Source: an uncultured Acetatifactor sp. (GTDB taxonomy: Bacteria; Bacillota; Clostridia; Lachnospirales; Lachnospiraceae). Taken from it: DNA of 64,000 bases. Of the stretch, positions 8,801 through 16,181 are shown one piece after another; positions within the stretch are counted from its first letter, which is position 1, and every line of letters begins with the position of its first letter. Both the position numbers and the translations under genes were made by a program. The stretch lies in the NCBI GenBank assembly GCA_934394815.1, contig CAKRRD010000002.1, positions 1-64,000 on the forward strand, written 5' to 3'. Under the pieces are notes generated by a model that saw nothing but the letters and a program-made list of their open reading frames with translations, was not told where the DNA came from and did no database searches.

Positions 8801-10821
8801 GTATAGTCCTGTGTCTTGAAAGCATCCGTACCGATAACCACCGAATCATTATTAAATACTACCGTTGCCAGATTATGACAGCCGCGGAATGCACCGTCTC
8901 CAATACTCTGTACACTTGCCGGCAGACTTACCAGCTTCAGGTTACAGTTATTGGCGAAGATATTCGCACCAATGTTGTAAATATGATAAGGTCCGATAGG
9001 ATCCGGGATCTGCAGACTCTCTACCGCATCTCCCACCGTACTGGAGATCAGTTCATTGGAGGAGTTTACCACATAAGTAGATCTTCCAGTCTCTCCGCCA
9101 TGATCCGGATCCTGTACTGTCAGCTCATATTTGTTCTGGTTCTCGTACTGTTTGCTCTCTGCATTGTAATTGATATAACTGAATGCGAAACAGTTATCCT
9201 GGGTAAAGGTATGGATCGCGCCATCACTTCTTCCTTCAAAATAGAAGGTTCCATAAACCGGTTCTCCTGACAGCATATCCTTAAAACAGTCAAAGCAATA
9301 TACCTTCGAAGTATCGTCACCGGTTTCCTCTGTAAATGTCTGGTAAGGATTTCTCACAGTGATAAAATGCAGGTTCTTACATCCCTTCACAAGAGAAATA
9401 TCTACTGTTTCCGCATAGTTATCCGGAAATGTCAGAGAGTACAGTGTCTCACAGTTCTCAAATACATTCCAACCCAGTTCCTTCAGGTTGCTGGAGCTTA
9501 CGCCGGAACCGGAATTACACAATTCTACATTGCTTAAAAATCTGCACTCAGCGAACGCATAGTCACCAATATACTGTACAGAGATAGGGATTGTCATATC
9601 CGTCAACTGGTTACATCTGTAAAATGCATGGTCACCAATCGTTGTCAGGTTACTGATCGCCGGTACTGCTACATTTGCCATGCTTCCGCAGGCTGCGAAC
9701 GCCCAGTTACCGATTACACGCAGACCATTACCGAAGGAGATGGAGTTCAGACCACTGCATTCATAGAATGCATAGTTACCGACTCCGATCAGATTGTCTC
9801 CGATATTCAGTGTACCGATATTACCTGCTCCGGCGAAAATGCCCCTGGAAGCCGTTGCAGCAGTGATATAGTTATTGCCATTGTCACTGGGAATGCTCCA
9901 CTTGTAAGTCAGGGTTGCAGCATTATATTCGGAATTCAGGTACTGATTTCCAATGTATTTTACAGCACCATTTTTGATCCACTGATGGTTCGGCTCTGTG
10001 GTGCGTGCATACCCGGAATACTGTGCCATTGCACCGCCGGGAGTCTCCGAGACAGATGCTTCTGCCTTGGTACTTGTCACTGTGCTTCCGGAATTAGCAT
10101 AGAAAAATTCATCCAGATTCAGACTCTTCCAGTTATTGTCGGTTGCATAGCAGGGAATAATCTCACCGGTATAATAGGTCTGGGTCTCCTTGGCAAATAC
10201 AGGGTCGCCATTGCTATCCTTTACAATGTTTCCATCAGAGTCTTTTTCATATTCCGTCGTAGAGGTTACTGTTCTGGTATATGCCGTCAGGGATTCGTAA
10301 TAAAGAGGTTCACCGCTCTGGCTGGCCGCCACATAACCATTGCCGGTACCCAGGTTACCGGTAGGCTGTATATATGCACTGACGGTATTGGGAATCGTCA
10401 GAGTGTTATTCGGCAGGTTGTTCTCCTTATTATAGCCCAGTAAAATAGCGAACCAGTCATCGCCGTTGTTCATGTAGGCGAACTGATAACTGCTTCCATC
10501 ATCCAGTGTTCCTGTAGTATAGATCGTTGCTGTGGAAGGAACCGTAGGAATCAGATCTTCCATCACAGGAGCACTGCTTCCTGCCAGAAGATCATTGCTT
10601 TTGTCCTGTTGCGTTCTGCGAACAGATACCTTATAGTCTACCCCGGAATGGGTTGTGGCATGGTTATGTCCTGTCGCCTGCGTTGCAATCTCTCCTTCCG
10701 CGCGCAACCCCTCCGTAGGGATCGCCGCCACTACGATTGCAGAGATCAGAAATAGCGTACCCAGCGTCTTCCTTACTGTCTTTTTTAATCTTCTTTTGGT
10801 CTTCCTTGTACCCTTAGTCAT
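5824..10821 (-). CDS. Large cell-wall-anchored BspA-like LRR surface protein
   Basis: 1665-residue surface protein, probably adhesive. A basic N terminus and hydrophobic stretch (about residues 10-41) form a signal peptide. BspA/LRR_5 repeats with recurring IGxYAFxxCxxL units run from about 310 to 1090. Three InlB-type beta-grasp repeats (about 1095-1300) follow, containing FQYWDPDY, FIGWDRPL and FREWLPDL. A Pro/Ser/Thr linker spans about 1300-1364, then a divergent InlB-like repeat at about 1369-1440 and an unassigned C-terminal domain. The end is TPKTGD (1627-1632), a hydrophobic stretch and KKDKKSLRRARA, a sortase signal of non-LPXTG type. The ATG lies 3 nt after the stop codon of the sortase gene and its ribosome site AAGGAG is inside that gene, so the two are translationally coupled. 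Confidence 0.88.
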   Translation of the reverse strand: MTKGTRKTKRRLKKTVRKTLGTLFLISAIVVAAIPTEGLRAEGEIATQATGHNHATTHSGVDYKVSVRRTQQDKSNDLLAGSSAPVMEDLIPTVPSTATIYTTGTLDDGSSYQFAYMNNGDDWFAILLGYNKENNLPNNTLTIPNTVSAYIQPTGNLGTGNGYVAASQSGEPLYYESLTAYTRTVTSTTEYEKDSDGNIVKDSNGDPVFAKETQTYYTGEIIPCYATDNNWKSLNLDEFFYANSGSTVTSTKAEASVSETPGGAMAQYSGYARTTEPNHQWIKNGAVKYIGNQYLNSEYNAATLTYKWSIPSDNGNNYITAATASRGIFAGAGNIGTLNIGDNLIGVGNYAFYECSGLNSISFGNGLRVIGNWAFAACGSMANVAVPAISNLTTIGDHAFYRCNQLTDMTIPISVQYIGDYAFAECRFLSNVELCNSGSGVSSSNLKELGWNVFENCETLYSLTFPDNYAETVDISLVKGCKNLHFITVRNPYQTFTEETGDDTSKVYCFDCFKDMLSGEPVYGTFYFEGRSDGAIHTFTQDNCFAFSYINYNAESKQYENQNKYELTVQDPDHGGETGRSTYVVNSSNELISSTVGDAVESLQIPDPIGPYHIYNIGANIFANNCNLKLVSLPASVQSIGDGAFRGCHNLATVVFNNDSVVIGTDAFKTQDYTGGSHKCSTGVENDPTDNSPKVKLRFVGNISSDSTPYQYAMSYSGRYNNSSQVESFVTFCSGWPSNLVVQYNKDKGVSELVDFPAFSELSNYKTDTTSYPYLTTAQRNAAGTALEKYSKGEPMTEDEQSFINSAMNIVIPEGIQAIKDKLFVEKENADANVLKEDKTLSIYGLDTIEEDDFQGAERLSSVAIYGNTAAIAKNAFKGCKNLADVAVNGTTSSIGDYAFSNCDALNNVTLSASVSGLGLIPFKGCKNLSNVDFQGTDYFTCDNSIIYGMEGTAKARLIECLEGRNSKYVKASETSGITSIAPHAFDGCENIREVDLTDSAISAVPTYAFANTTGLRTVKLPSSCTSIEDFAFSGSSMDRLEASQYLTLLGQNAFDGLTLSHSEVVLCSPEDSYLYKYGQLNGFAVDTVPEVNYYTVIFRDWNEELGKYVEVTDYEQRVKGGEDATPPTPAGKTGETFQYWDPDYREISGDTVCVAIYSKDDPDANKLTVTFQNWDGTVVKEIKVAPGGSIADADLPNSSLLVRDGYVFIGWDRPLTNITESFTTMAVYKALSEDDIVIRYINSVTKEVFYQTTIKKGSVAPSILIPEVSGYTFREWLPDLSQPVSEETDFYALYDAVGESPSPSTSANPTTSPTTEPTTVPSTVPSSAPSTAPTTAPSTSPSTSPSSSPSASPNNNNSGNNTNNTKMYTLTVKNGSGSGSYVAGAQPIIIANDPAANQQFSNWSIDPANTTIASKVLSATVITMPAGNVTVTANYTAKSNSGTSASTVSGNSASSNSNRRPSSTTTGNLSGGRTTVVIDKNGLSNTGVVSATVNGSSDNFVIKVSESASASEEVVKALMAEYGNDISSIKYFPMDISLYDSTGNTKITDTTGLSVSITLPLPDSLITYAGNNKVGGVVNSRLDKLTPKFSTISGVSCITFTAEHFSPYVIYVDTNNLTAGTVADSTPKTGDGIHPKWFLSMGLACMSVVLFMKKDKKSLRRARA

Positions 10822-10824
10822 CCT

Positions 10825-12102
10825 TTACTCCTTTGTCGCCATCTTTTTGGCAACCACTACAAATCTGCCGTTCTTCTCCTGATAATCACAGGTGGACAGT
10901 GTTAAAAGCTGGTCACCGAACGAAGCTGTGACTCCTGTGTCATATAATGACATTTCTGCCATATCATTCATATAGGAGTCAAATTCCTGCTCGCTCTGGG
11001 CGTCTATAAACTGATAATATTTGAATACGATTTCATCTTCGCTGTATACACGGGATCTGAATACATACATGATCTCATACAAGCCTTTTTCATAGATGGT
11101 GTCGAACTGTATGTAGGGATGTTTCTCATAATAACTCCGGTCACTGTATAGTGACAGGCTGCCAAACATCTGCCCGTTCTTCATATGGTGTCCATATAAA
11201 ATAAAGTTCGTGCTTGGCTTGAGAACATCACAGTCCTTATCCATAAAAATGGATCCGTTCTTATCATACTCCTGATTCAGATTGTGATCCAGATAATATT
11301 CATTATCCGTTGTCTGCATTACAGGGTAATCTATATTAGTATCGTCAATTTTTACCCATCCGATTAGTCTTTTGTTCTTATTTAATAAATTTTTATATTC
11401 ATCCAGTACGGGAGGCGGGGTACTCTGCCCTTCCTCTGCCGTATAATGGATCACCGGCGTCTGATCCTGTCCGGATAACGATTCCTTGTCCTTCAGGGCA
11501 CTCAACTGTTTATAATTATCCGCAGTGCGGAGATTATACCAATTATAAATTCCAAAATAACCAAGGCAGACGATTGCGATCATACTGCAGCAGACTATGA
11601 GGATTTTCCTTCGTTTCTCCTGCTTTTTCAGTTCTTCCTGTACGATAATGTCCATCTGTGCTTCATCAAATCCAAGCTCCGGACTTTTCTTTTTCGCAGG
11701 AGTTTTCTTTTTTGCCACCGGCTTCTTTTTTATGTTTTCTTTTTTCGCGGTTTTCTTTTTCTTTGGTGCTTCTTTTTTCTTTTTGGACGTCTTTGGCTTC
11801 CCAACTGCTTTTACCGGTTCTTTCGGAACCGCTTTTTCCTTTACGGATGGAATTTCCGTTCCTTTTCCTTCCTGTCTCAGGATGTCCACCGACAATTCTT
11901 CCATGTAATCCTGTCCCAGAATACTATGGAATCTGCATTTTCCGCCACGAAGCACTTCTAGCAGCTTCTTCTGATCCGCCAGGCTCATCTTCTTTGTCTG
12001 TGCCCGAAGATTTTCAATCACCTGCTGATCCTTCAGGGCATTCTGATAATCTTCTTCCTTACGGAACTGCCGCCCTTCTACCACATATATCTTCTGTGCC
12101 AT
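10825..12102 (-). CDS. Class B-type sortase with lysine-rich cytoplasmic extension
   Basis: Transpeptidase that cleaves a sorting signal and links the protein to the cell wall. In this 425-residue protein one transmembrane segment (about 167-184) separates an unusual cytoplasmic N-terminal part from the extracellular catalytic domain. Catalytic residues are His305 or His306 in YGHHMKNGQMFG, Cys405 in TLSTCDY and Arg413 in NGRFVVVAKK, a class B pattern. Residues 88-140 are dominated by Lys, Pro, Ala and Thr, like a histone H1 tail; ordinary sortases have only a few residues before the membrane. The downstream coupled gene encodes a TPKTG protein, the likely substrate. Its own promoter is at 12166-12193 and the ribosome site is AAGGA. 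Confidence 0.9.
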   Translation of the reverse strand: MAQKIYVVEGRQFRKEEDYQNALKDQQVIENLRAQTKKMSLADQKKLLEVLRGGKCRFHSILGQDYMEELSVDILRQEGKGTEIPSVKEKAVPKEPVKAVGKPKTSKKKKEAPKKKKTAKKENIKKKPVAKKKTPAKKKSPELGFDEAQMDIIVQEELKKQEKRRKILIVCCSMIAIVCLGYFGIYNWYNLRTADNYKQLSALKDKESLSGQDQTPVIHYTAEEGQSTPPPVLDEYKNLLNKNKRLIGWVKIDDTNIDYPVMQTTDNEYYLDHNLNQEYDKNGSIFMDKDCDVLKPSTNFILYGHHMKNGQMFGSLSLYSDRSYYEKHPYIQFDTIYEKGLYEIMYVFRSRVYSEDEIVFKYYQFIDAQSEQEFDSYMNDMAEMSLYDTGVTASFGDQLLTLSTCDYQEKNGRFVVVAKKMATKE

Positions 12103-12165
12103 CTATCTATCCTTAATATGTAATATCTTTTCCATTATCTATTGTCTGTCTGCATAGATATTTAT

Positions 12166-12193
12166 ATTTTACTATATCCAAAAATTATTGCAA
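12166..12193 (-). promoter_or_regulatory. Sigma-A promoter of the sortase-LRR operon
   Basis: TTGCAA (12188-12193), a 16-nt spacer and TAAAAT (12166-12171) on the minus strand, about 64 nt before the sortase ATG. Confidence 0.55.
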
Positions 12194-12225
12194 GTCTTTT
12201 CCGGAAACATTGACAGGCTTTCCCG

Positions 12226-12233
12226 CATACAAT
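12226..12233 (+). promoter_or_regulatory. Possible mother-cell sporulation (sigma-E/sigma-K) -10 element
   Basis: CATACAAT followed by A matches the sigma-E -10 (CATACAAT type) and the sigma-K pattern CATANNNTA. It lies 19 nt before the GGAGG ribosome site of the Cys-rich gene, a suitable leader length. The -35 region (around ACATT at 12207-12211) is a poor match to sigma-E. A TTGACA at 12210-12215 has no sigma-A -10 at 16-18 nt. Confidence 0.45.
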
Positions 12234-12264
12234 AGAGCATAAATAAAATGTGGAGGCACTAAAA

Positions 12265-12531
12265 ATGAGTGACTTAACTGCTACAAATTGCGGCTGCAAT
12301 AATTCCTGCGGCAATAACAGCTGCGGTAACGGTATTTTCGGCAACAGCTGCATCTGGATCATCCTGTTACTGTTCTGCGGCGGTGGCTGCGGCAACAATA
12401 ACGGATGCGGTCTGCTGGGCAATAACAACGGGTGTGGCGGAAATGATTGTTGTGAATGGCTGATCTGGATCCTGCTTCTGTCCTGCTTCTGCGGCGGAAA
12501 TAACAGCTGCGGTAACGGCTGTGGCTGCTAG
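12265..12531 (+). CDS. Small Cys/Gly/Asn-rich protein, chorion-class high-cysteine type
   Basis: 88 residues of very biased composition: many CG, NN and SC steps (NNSCGNNSCGNG and similar) around two hydrophobic blocks, SCIWIILLLFCGG and CEWLIWILLLSCFCGG. Lachnospiraceae genomes carry similar proteins annotated as chorion-class high-cysteine proteins; no function is established to my knowledge. The open frame can be extended to a GTG at 12250, but that removes the ribosome site. GGAGG at 12252-12256, 8 nt before the ATG, decides the start at 12265. The putative sporulation promoter upstream suggests a spore-coat or envelope role, which is inference. Confidence 0.75.
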   Translation: MSDLTATNCGCNNSCGNNSCGNGIFGNSCIWIILLLFCGGGCGNNNGCGLLGNNNGCGGNDCCEWLIWILLLSCFCGGNNSCGNGCGC

Positions 12532-12548
12532 TTCCTGACTCTGTCAGT

Positions 12549-12622
12549 TCAGGAGTTTCCTGAGCCATGAGGGTGCGGTCATCCCGGGGTACGGATTTTT
12601 CCGTGCCCCGAACGGCTGACCG
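12549..12622 (+). other. Structured leader RNA upstream of the 12684 gene
   Basis: TCAGGA (12549-12554) pairs with TCCTGA (12558-12563). CGGTCA (12576-12581) pairs with TGACCG (12617-12622) and encloses a 10-bp stem, CGGGGTACGG / CCGTGCCCCG (585-594 and 601-610 of the 12-kb block, one G-T pair, ATTTTT loop). No U-run follows, so a simple terminator is unlikely. It could be an mRNA leader structure or processing site. Confidence 0.4.
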
Positions 12623-12683
12623 GAATAAGTACATTGCAGCTCTCATAAAATACTAGTAACTTTTTACAGGAAGGTATCGGTAC

Positions 12684-13175
12684 ATGGATGATAAGAGGAT
12701 CGACAAGGCGGCTGCCTTTGACACATTATTCACTTCAAACCGCATTCAGATTCTGAAAATACTGGCTTATTATATGGATCCACGGCTTCTGAAAGGACTT
12801 GCTGTTTACATAAAAATGTCGGAATTGCAATATACTCTGGCACTTTTTCACAGGCATCCGGAGACCTCTCTGTGTACTGCTCCCTCTTCTGTAAATGGAG
12901 GAACCGCCACCGAACTGTGCAGCGACCTCATGCCTCTATGTGATGAGGCTCAGAAAGCAGCCCTGAAACAGGTCACACAAATGATGGACAATATTCATAA
13001 TTTTCAGGAAATGATGGAAATGGTACAGACCATGCAGGAGTTGTTCCCAGAGGGCTTCTCCGATCTCTCCGGCATGGATCCGTCCATGCTATCCGGCCTT
13101 TTTTCCACCATTCAATCAGAATCAGGAGGTAAGCAAAATGGACTCTTCACAGACACCCCTCTGGATGCAGGATGA
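12684..13175 (+). CDS. Conserved-looking hypothetical protein, unknown function
   Basis: Not recognised. 163 residues, soluble, no signal peptide or membrane segment. The N-terminal half is helical with a Cys-containing loop (SLCTAPS, ELCSDLMPLC). The C-terminal half is Met-rich with helical repeats such as NFQEMMEMVQTMQELFPEG and SGMDPSMLSG. AGGAAGG lies about 9 nt before the ATG. Its last 38 nt overlap the next gene, so the two are coupled. The short, Met-rich amphipathic character suggests a protein-protein interaction module. It sits in a plus-strand group with the Cys-rich gene. Confidence 0.65.
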   Translation: MDDKRIDKAAAFDTLFTSNRIQILKILAYYMDPRLLKGLAVYIKMSELQYTLALFHRHPETSLCTAPSSVNGGTATELCSDLMPLCDEAQKAALKQVTQMMDNIHNFQEMMEMVQTMQELFPEGFSDLSGMDPSMLSGLFSTIQSESGGKQNGLFTDTPLDAG

Positions 13176-13440
13176 TCTCGTAAGGAACATTCCCAGGGAG
13201 AAACTGGATTTTCTCGGTAAACTGTTTGCCCAAGGGCATGGCAGAAATCAAAAAGAAATGATGGCACTTCTCATGCCTGCCATGCGCAGGGCCAGACAGG
13301 AGCACCTGACCTTTACTCCGCAGGAAATGCAGGCAGCCATCACCGCCATCAAAAAATACAGTACCGAATCGGAGCTTCGCCAGATTGAAAATATTCTGGA
13401 AAAGAGCCGGACACAAAGAAATAACTCCCGGCAGGCGTAA
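13138..13440 (+). CDS. Small hypothetical protein coupled to the preceding gene
   Basis: 100 residues, unknown function. It is predicted helical and basic at its C terminus (KKYSTESELRQIENILEKSRTQRN), with a central MMALLMPAMRRARQEHL helix. AGGAGG 8 nt before the ATG is a strong ribosome site inside the upstream gene, which it overlaps by 38 nt. The adjacent pair of overlapping genes with a terminator right after argues for a real two-protein unit. Confidence 0.65.
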   Translation: MDSSQTPLWMQDDLVRNIPREKLDFLGKLFAQGHGRNQKEMMALLMPAMRRARQEHLTFTPQEMQAAITAIKKYSTESELRQIENILEKSRTQRNNSRQA

Positions 13441-13461
13441 GGTCTGTCAGGAGTTTTTTTA
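13423..13461 (+). terminator. Terminator between the hypothetical pair and leuS
   Basis: AACTCC...CAG pairs with CTG...GGAGTT and is followed by TTTTTTT on the plus strand. The T-rich opposite side may also serve leuS, which ends convergently at 13468. Confidence 0.75.
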
Positions 13462-13467
13462 TTTTAA

Positions 13468-15879
13468 TTATTTAGCTACGATATTAACGATTCTTCCAGG
13501 AACATAGATCTCTTTTACGATGCTGCCGGTCAGCTTGTCGCCCAAAGCCTCTTTGGCCATGGCGATGACGTTCTCCTTGGTCTCATCCTTGGATACATTG
13601 ATGGTCGCACGCATCTTGCCGTTAACCTGAACACCGATCTCCACAACACTCTCTACGGTCTTCTCTTCCTCGAACTCGGGCCATGCCGCCTGATACAGTC
13701 TGCCTTCGAAGCCGGCAGTCTGCCATAGTTCCTCAGTGATATGAGGAGCTACAGGGTTCAGCAAGGTAAGCAGGGTCTTGTATTCGCCTCTGGTAATGGA
13801 ATTCTTCTTGTAGAACTCATTGATCAGGGACATCATAGCCGCAATGGCGGTGTTGTACTTCAGGTTCTCGAAATCGTTGCTGACCTTCTTGATGGTCTGG
13901 TGCATCTTGGTCTCTAAGTCTGCGCTGTAGCCTTCCTCGTCTGTCAGGATATCCTGCAGTTTCCATACTCTCTCCAAGAATCTGCGGCAGCCCTTTACAC
14001 CTTCCTCGCTCCAGGAAGCGCTCAGATCAAAGGCACCGATAAACATTTCATAGGTACGCAGAGTATCTGCGCCGTAATCCTGCACAATGTCATCCGGATT
14101 TACCACGTTACCACGGGACTTGGACATCTTCTCACCGTTGGAGCCTAAGATCATGCCATGGCTGGTTCTCTTCTGGTAAGGTTCCGGAGTAGGCACTACC
14201 CCCTGATCATACAGGAATTTATGCCAGAAACGGGAGTACAAAAGATGCAGTGTGGTATGCTCCATACCACCGTTGTACCAGTCAACCGGCAGCCAGTACT
14301 TCAGTGCCTCGGGACTCGCCAGTGCCTTGTCATTGTGAGGATCTGTATAACGCAGATAATACCAAGAAGAACCGGCCCACTGAGGCATGGTATCGGTCTC
14401 TCTTCTGGCAGGACCGCCACAGCAGGGACAGGTGGTATTTACCCAGTCGGTCATGGCAGCCAGAGGAGATTCTCCGGTATCGGTAGGCATATAACTCTCT
14501 ACCTCTGGCAGCTGGAGAGGCAGTTCACTTTCATCGATGGGAACATAGCCGCACTTATCGCAATGTACGATAGGAATCGGCTCACCCCAGTAACGCTGTC
14601 TGGAGAATACCCAGTCTCTTAATTTATAATTGGTCTTGCGGTTACCGATGCCCTTCTCTTCCAGATAGTTCATGATCTTCTCTTTGGCTTCTGCCACAGA
14701 CAGACCGTTCAGGAAATCGGAATTCACGAGAGTACCGTCAGCCACATCGGTATATACAGCTTCTTCTACGCTGACAGGGCTTCCTGCAACAACTTCAATG
14801 ATAGGCATACCGAATTTCTTCGCGAACTCCCAGTCTCTCTCATCGTGGGCAGGAACTGCCATGATAGCGCCGGTACCGTAAGTCATCAGTACATAATCGG
14901 ATACCCAAACAGGAATTTCCTTGCCATTCACGGGGTTGGTAGCGGTCAGGCCCTGAATGCAGACACCGGTCTTATCCTTTGCCAGTTCGGTACGTTCAAA
15001 ATCGGACTTCTTCGCAGCCATCTCGCGATATGCCACGATGTCATCCCAGTTCTTGATCTCATCTTTATATTTATCCAGAACAGGATGCTCCGGAGATACT
15101 ACCATGTAAGTAACACCGAACAGAGTATCCGGTCTGGTGGTGTAAATGCGCAGCTTCTCATCCTTGCCGGTGAGGGTAAAGTCTACTTCCGCACCCTGGG
15201 ACTTACCAATCCAGTTCTTCTGGGAAACCTTGACACGCTCGATATAATCTACGGTGTCCAGTCCCTGGATCAGCTTGTCAGCATATTCGGTGATCTTTAA
15301 CATCCACTGGCTCTTGACCTTACGGATGACTTCGGAGCCGCAACGCTCGCAGACACCGTTGACTACTTCCTCATTTGCCAGACCTACTTTGCAGGAGGTA
15401 CACCAGTTGATAGGCATCTCTGTCTTGTAAGCCAGTCCTGCCTTGAACAGCTTTAAGAAGATCCACTGGGTCCAGTGATAATACTCGGGATCCGTGGTGT
15501 TGATTTCTCTGTCCCAGTCGAAAGAATAACCTAGGGAATGCAGCTGATTCTTGAATCTTGCCACGTTGTTCTTGGTTACGATCTTGGGATGGATATGATT
15601 CTTGATCGCGTAGTTCTCGGTAGGGAGACCGAATGCATCCCATCCCATGGGATACAGCACATTGTAGCCCTGCATTCTGCGCTTACGTGCTACGATATCC
15701 AGTGCGGTGTAAGGTCTCGGATGACCTACGTGTAATCCCTGTCCGGAAGGATAAGGGAACTCTACCAGTGCATAATATTTGGGCTTGGAGAAATCATCGG
15801 AAGTCTTGAATGCTTTTTCGTCATCCCAGACAGTCTGCCATTTTTTCTCTACCTCTCTGTGATTGTAAGGTACTGCCAT
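13468..15879 (-). CDS. leuS: Leucine-tRNA ligase
   Basis: Charges tRNA-Leu in the cytoplasm. The 803-residue length is typical for bacterial LeuRS. The HIGH signature is in [18 protein letters not shown] near residue 50, the KMSKS signature in [19 protein letters not shown], and the zinc-type Cys pairs [14 protein letters not shown]...CERCG and the large editing insertion lie between. The C-terminal anticodon and tail domains are complete. AGGAGG lies 8 nt before the ATG. It is monocistronic, with its own promoter and a leader of about 68 nt; no T-box features are present. Confidence 0.97.
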   Translation of the reverse strand: MAVPYNHREVEKKWQTVWDDEKAFKTSDDFSKPKYYALVEFPYPSGQGLHVGHPRPYTALDIVARKRRMQGYNVLYPMGWDAFGLPTENYAIKNHIHPKIVTKNNVARFKNQLHSLGYSFDWDREINTTDPEYYHWTQWIFLKLFKAGLAYKTEMPINWCTSCKVGLANEEVVNGVCERCGSEVIRKVKSQWMLKITEYADKLIQGLDTVDYIERVKVSQKNWIGKSQGAEVDFTLTGKDEKLRIYTTRPDTLFGVTYMVVSPEHPVLDKYKDEIKNWDDIVAYREMAAKKSDFERTELAKDKTGVCIQGLTATNPVNGKEIPVWVSDYVLMTYGTGAIMAVPAHDERDWEFAKKFGMPIIEVVAGSPVSVEEAVYTDVADGTLVNSDFLNGLSVAEAKEKIMNYLEEKGIGNRKTNYKLRDWVFSRQRYWGEPIPIVHCDKCGYVPIDESELPLQLPEVESYMPTDTGESPLAAMTDWVNTTCPCCGGPARRETDTMPQWAGSSWYYLRYTDPHNDKALASPEALKYWLPVDWYNGGMEHTTLHLLYSRFWHKFLYDQGVVPTPEPYQKRTSHGMILGSNGEKMSKSRGNVVNPDDIVQDYGADTLRTYEMFIGAFDLSASWSEEGVKGCRRFLERVWKLQDILTDEEGYSADLETKMHQTIKKVSNDFENLKYNTAIAAMMSLINEFYKKNSITRGEYKTLLTLLNPVAPHITEELWQTAGFEGRLYQAAWPEFEEEKTVESVVEIGVQVNGKMRATINVSKDETKENVIAMAKEALGDKLTGSIVKEIYVPGRIVNIVAK

Positions 15880-15953
15880 AATTATTTCCTCCTAAACTAT
15901 GAGAAGCTTTCTATTTAAAATTTTGTTCTCAAGTCGTTAAAAAACTACCGATT

Positions 15954-15982
15954 ATTTTATCGTGTTTTACCGATACTGTCAA
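15954..15982 (-). promoter_or_regulatory. Sigma-A promoter of leuS
   Basis: TTGACA (15977-15982), 17 nt, TAAAAT (15954-15959) on the minus strand. The 302-nt gap 15880-16181 otherwise holds the terminator at 16125-16159 and a doubtful 16-codon plus-strand reading frame. Confidence 0.75.
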
Positions 15983-16124
15983 GGACTGCGGCTCTATCCT
16001 CATGGTTTTTTGAATATTTTCCCCTGTGTGAGCATATCCTGTGTACGAGAGGTGATGAATCATGTTTGCATGGATCACATTACTGATCAGTCTGATGCAG
16101 CGACACCGCTGATCTTTGCTGTGC

Positions 16125-16159
16125 AAAAAGAGACCGGAAATAACCACCGGTCTCTTTTT
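16125..16159 (-). terminator. Terminator of the EF-G-like gene (bidirectional)
   Basis: The 13-bp stem AAAAAGAGACCGG / CCGGTCTCTTTTT ends in T-runs on both strands, 22 nt after the EF-G-like stop codon. Confidence 0.85.
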
Positions 16160-16181
16160 ATGATATATGCTATGTATATTA

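Noticed and set aside
15880..16181. T-box leader for leuS
   Set aside because: The promoter at 15954-15982 leaves a leader of only about 68 nt, and no T-box sequence or antiterminator is present; the hairpin at 16125-16159 lies upstream of the promoter.
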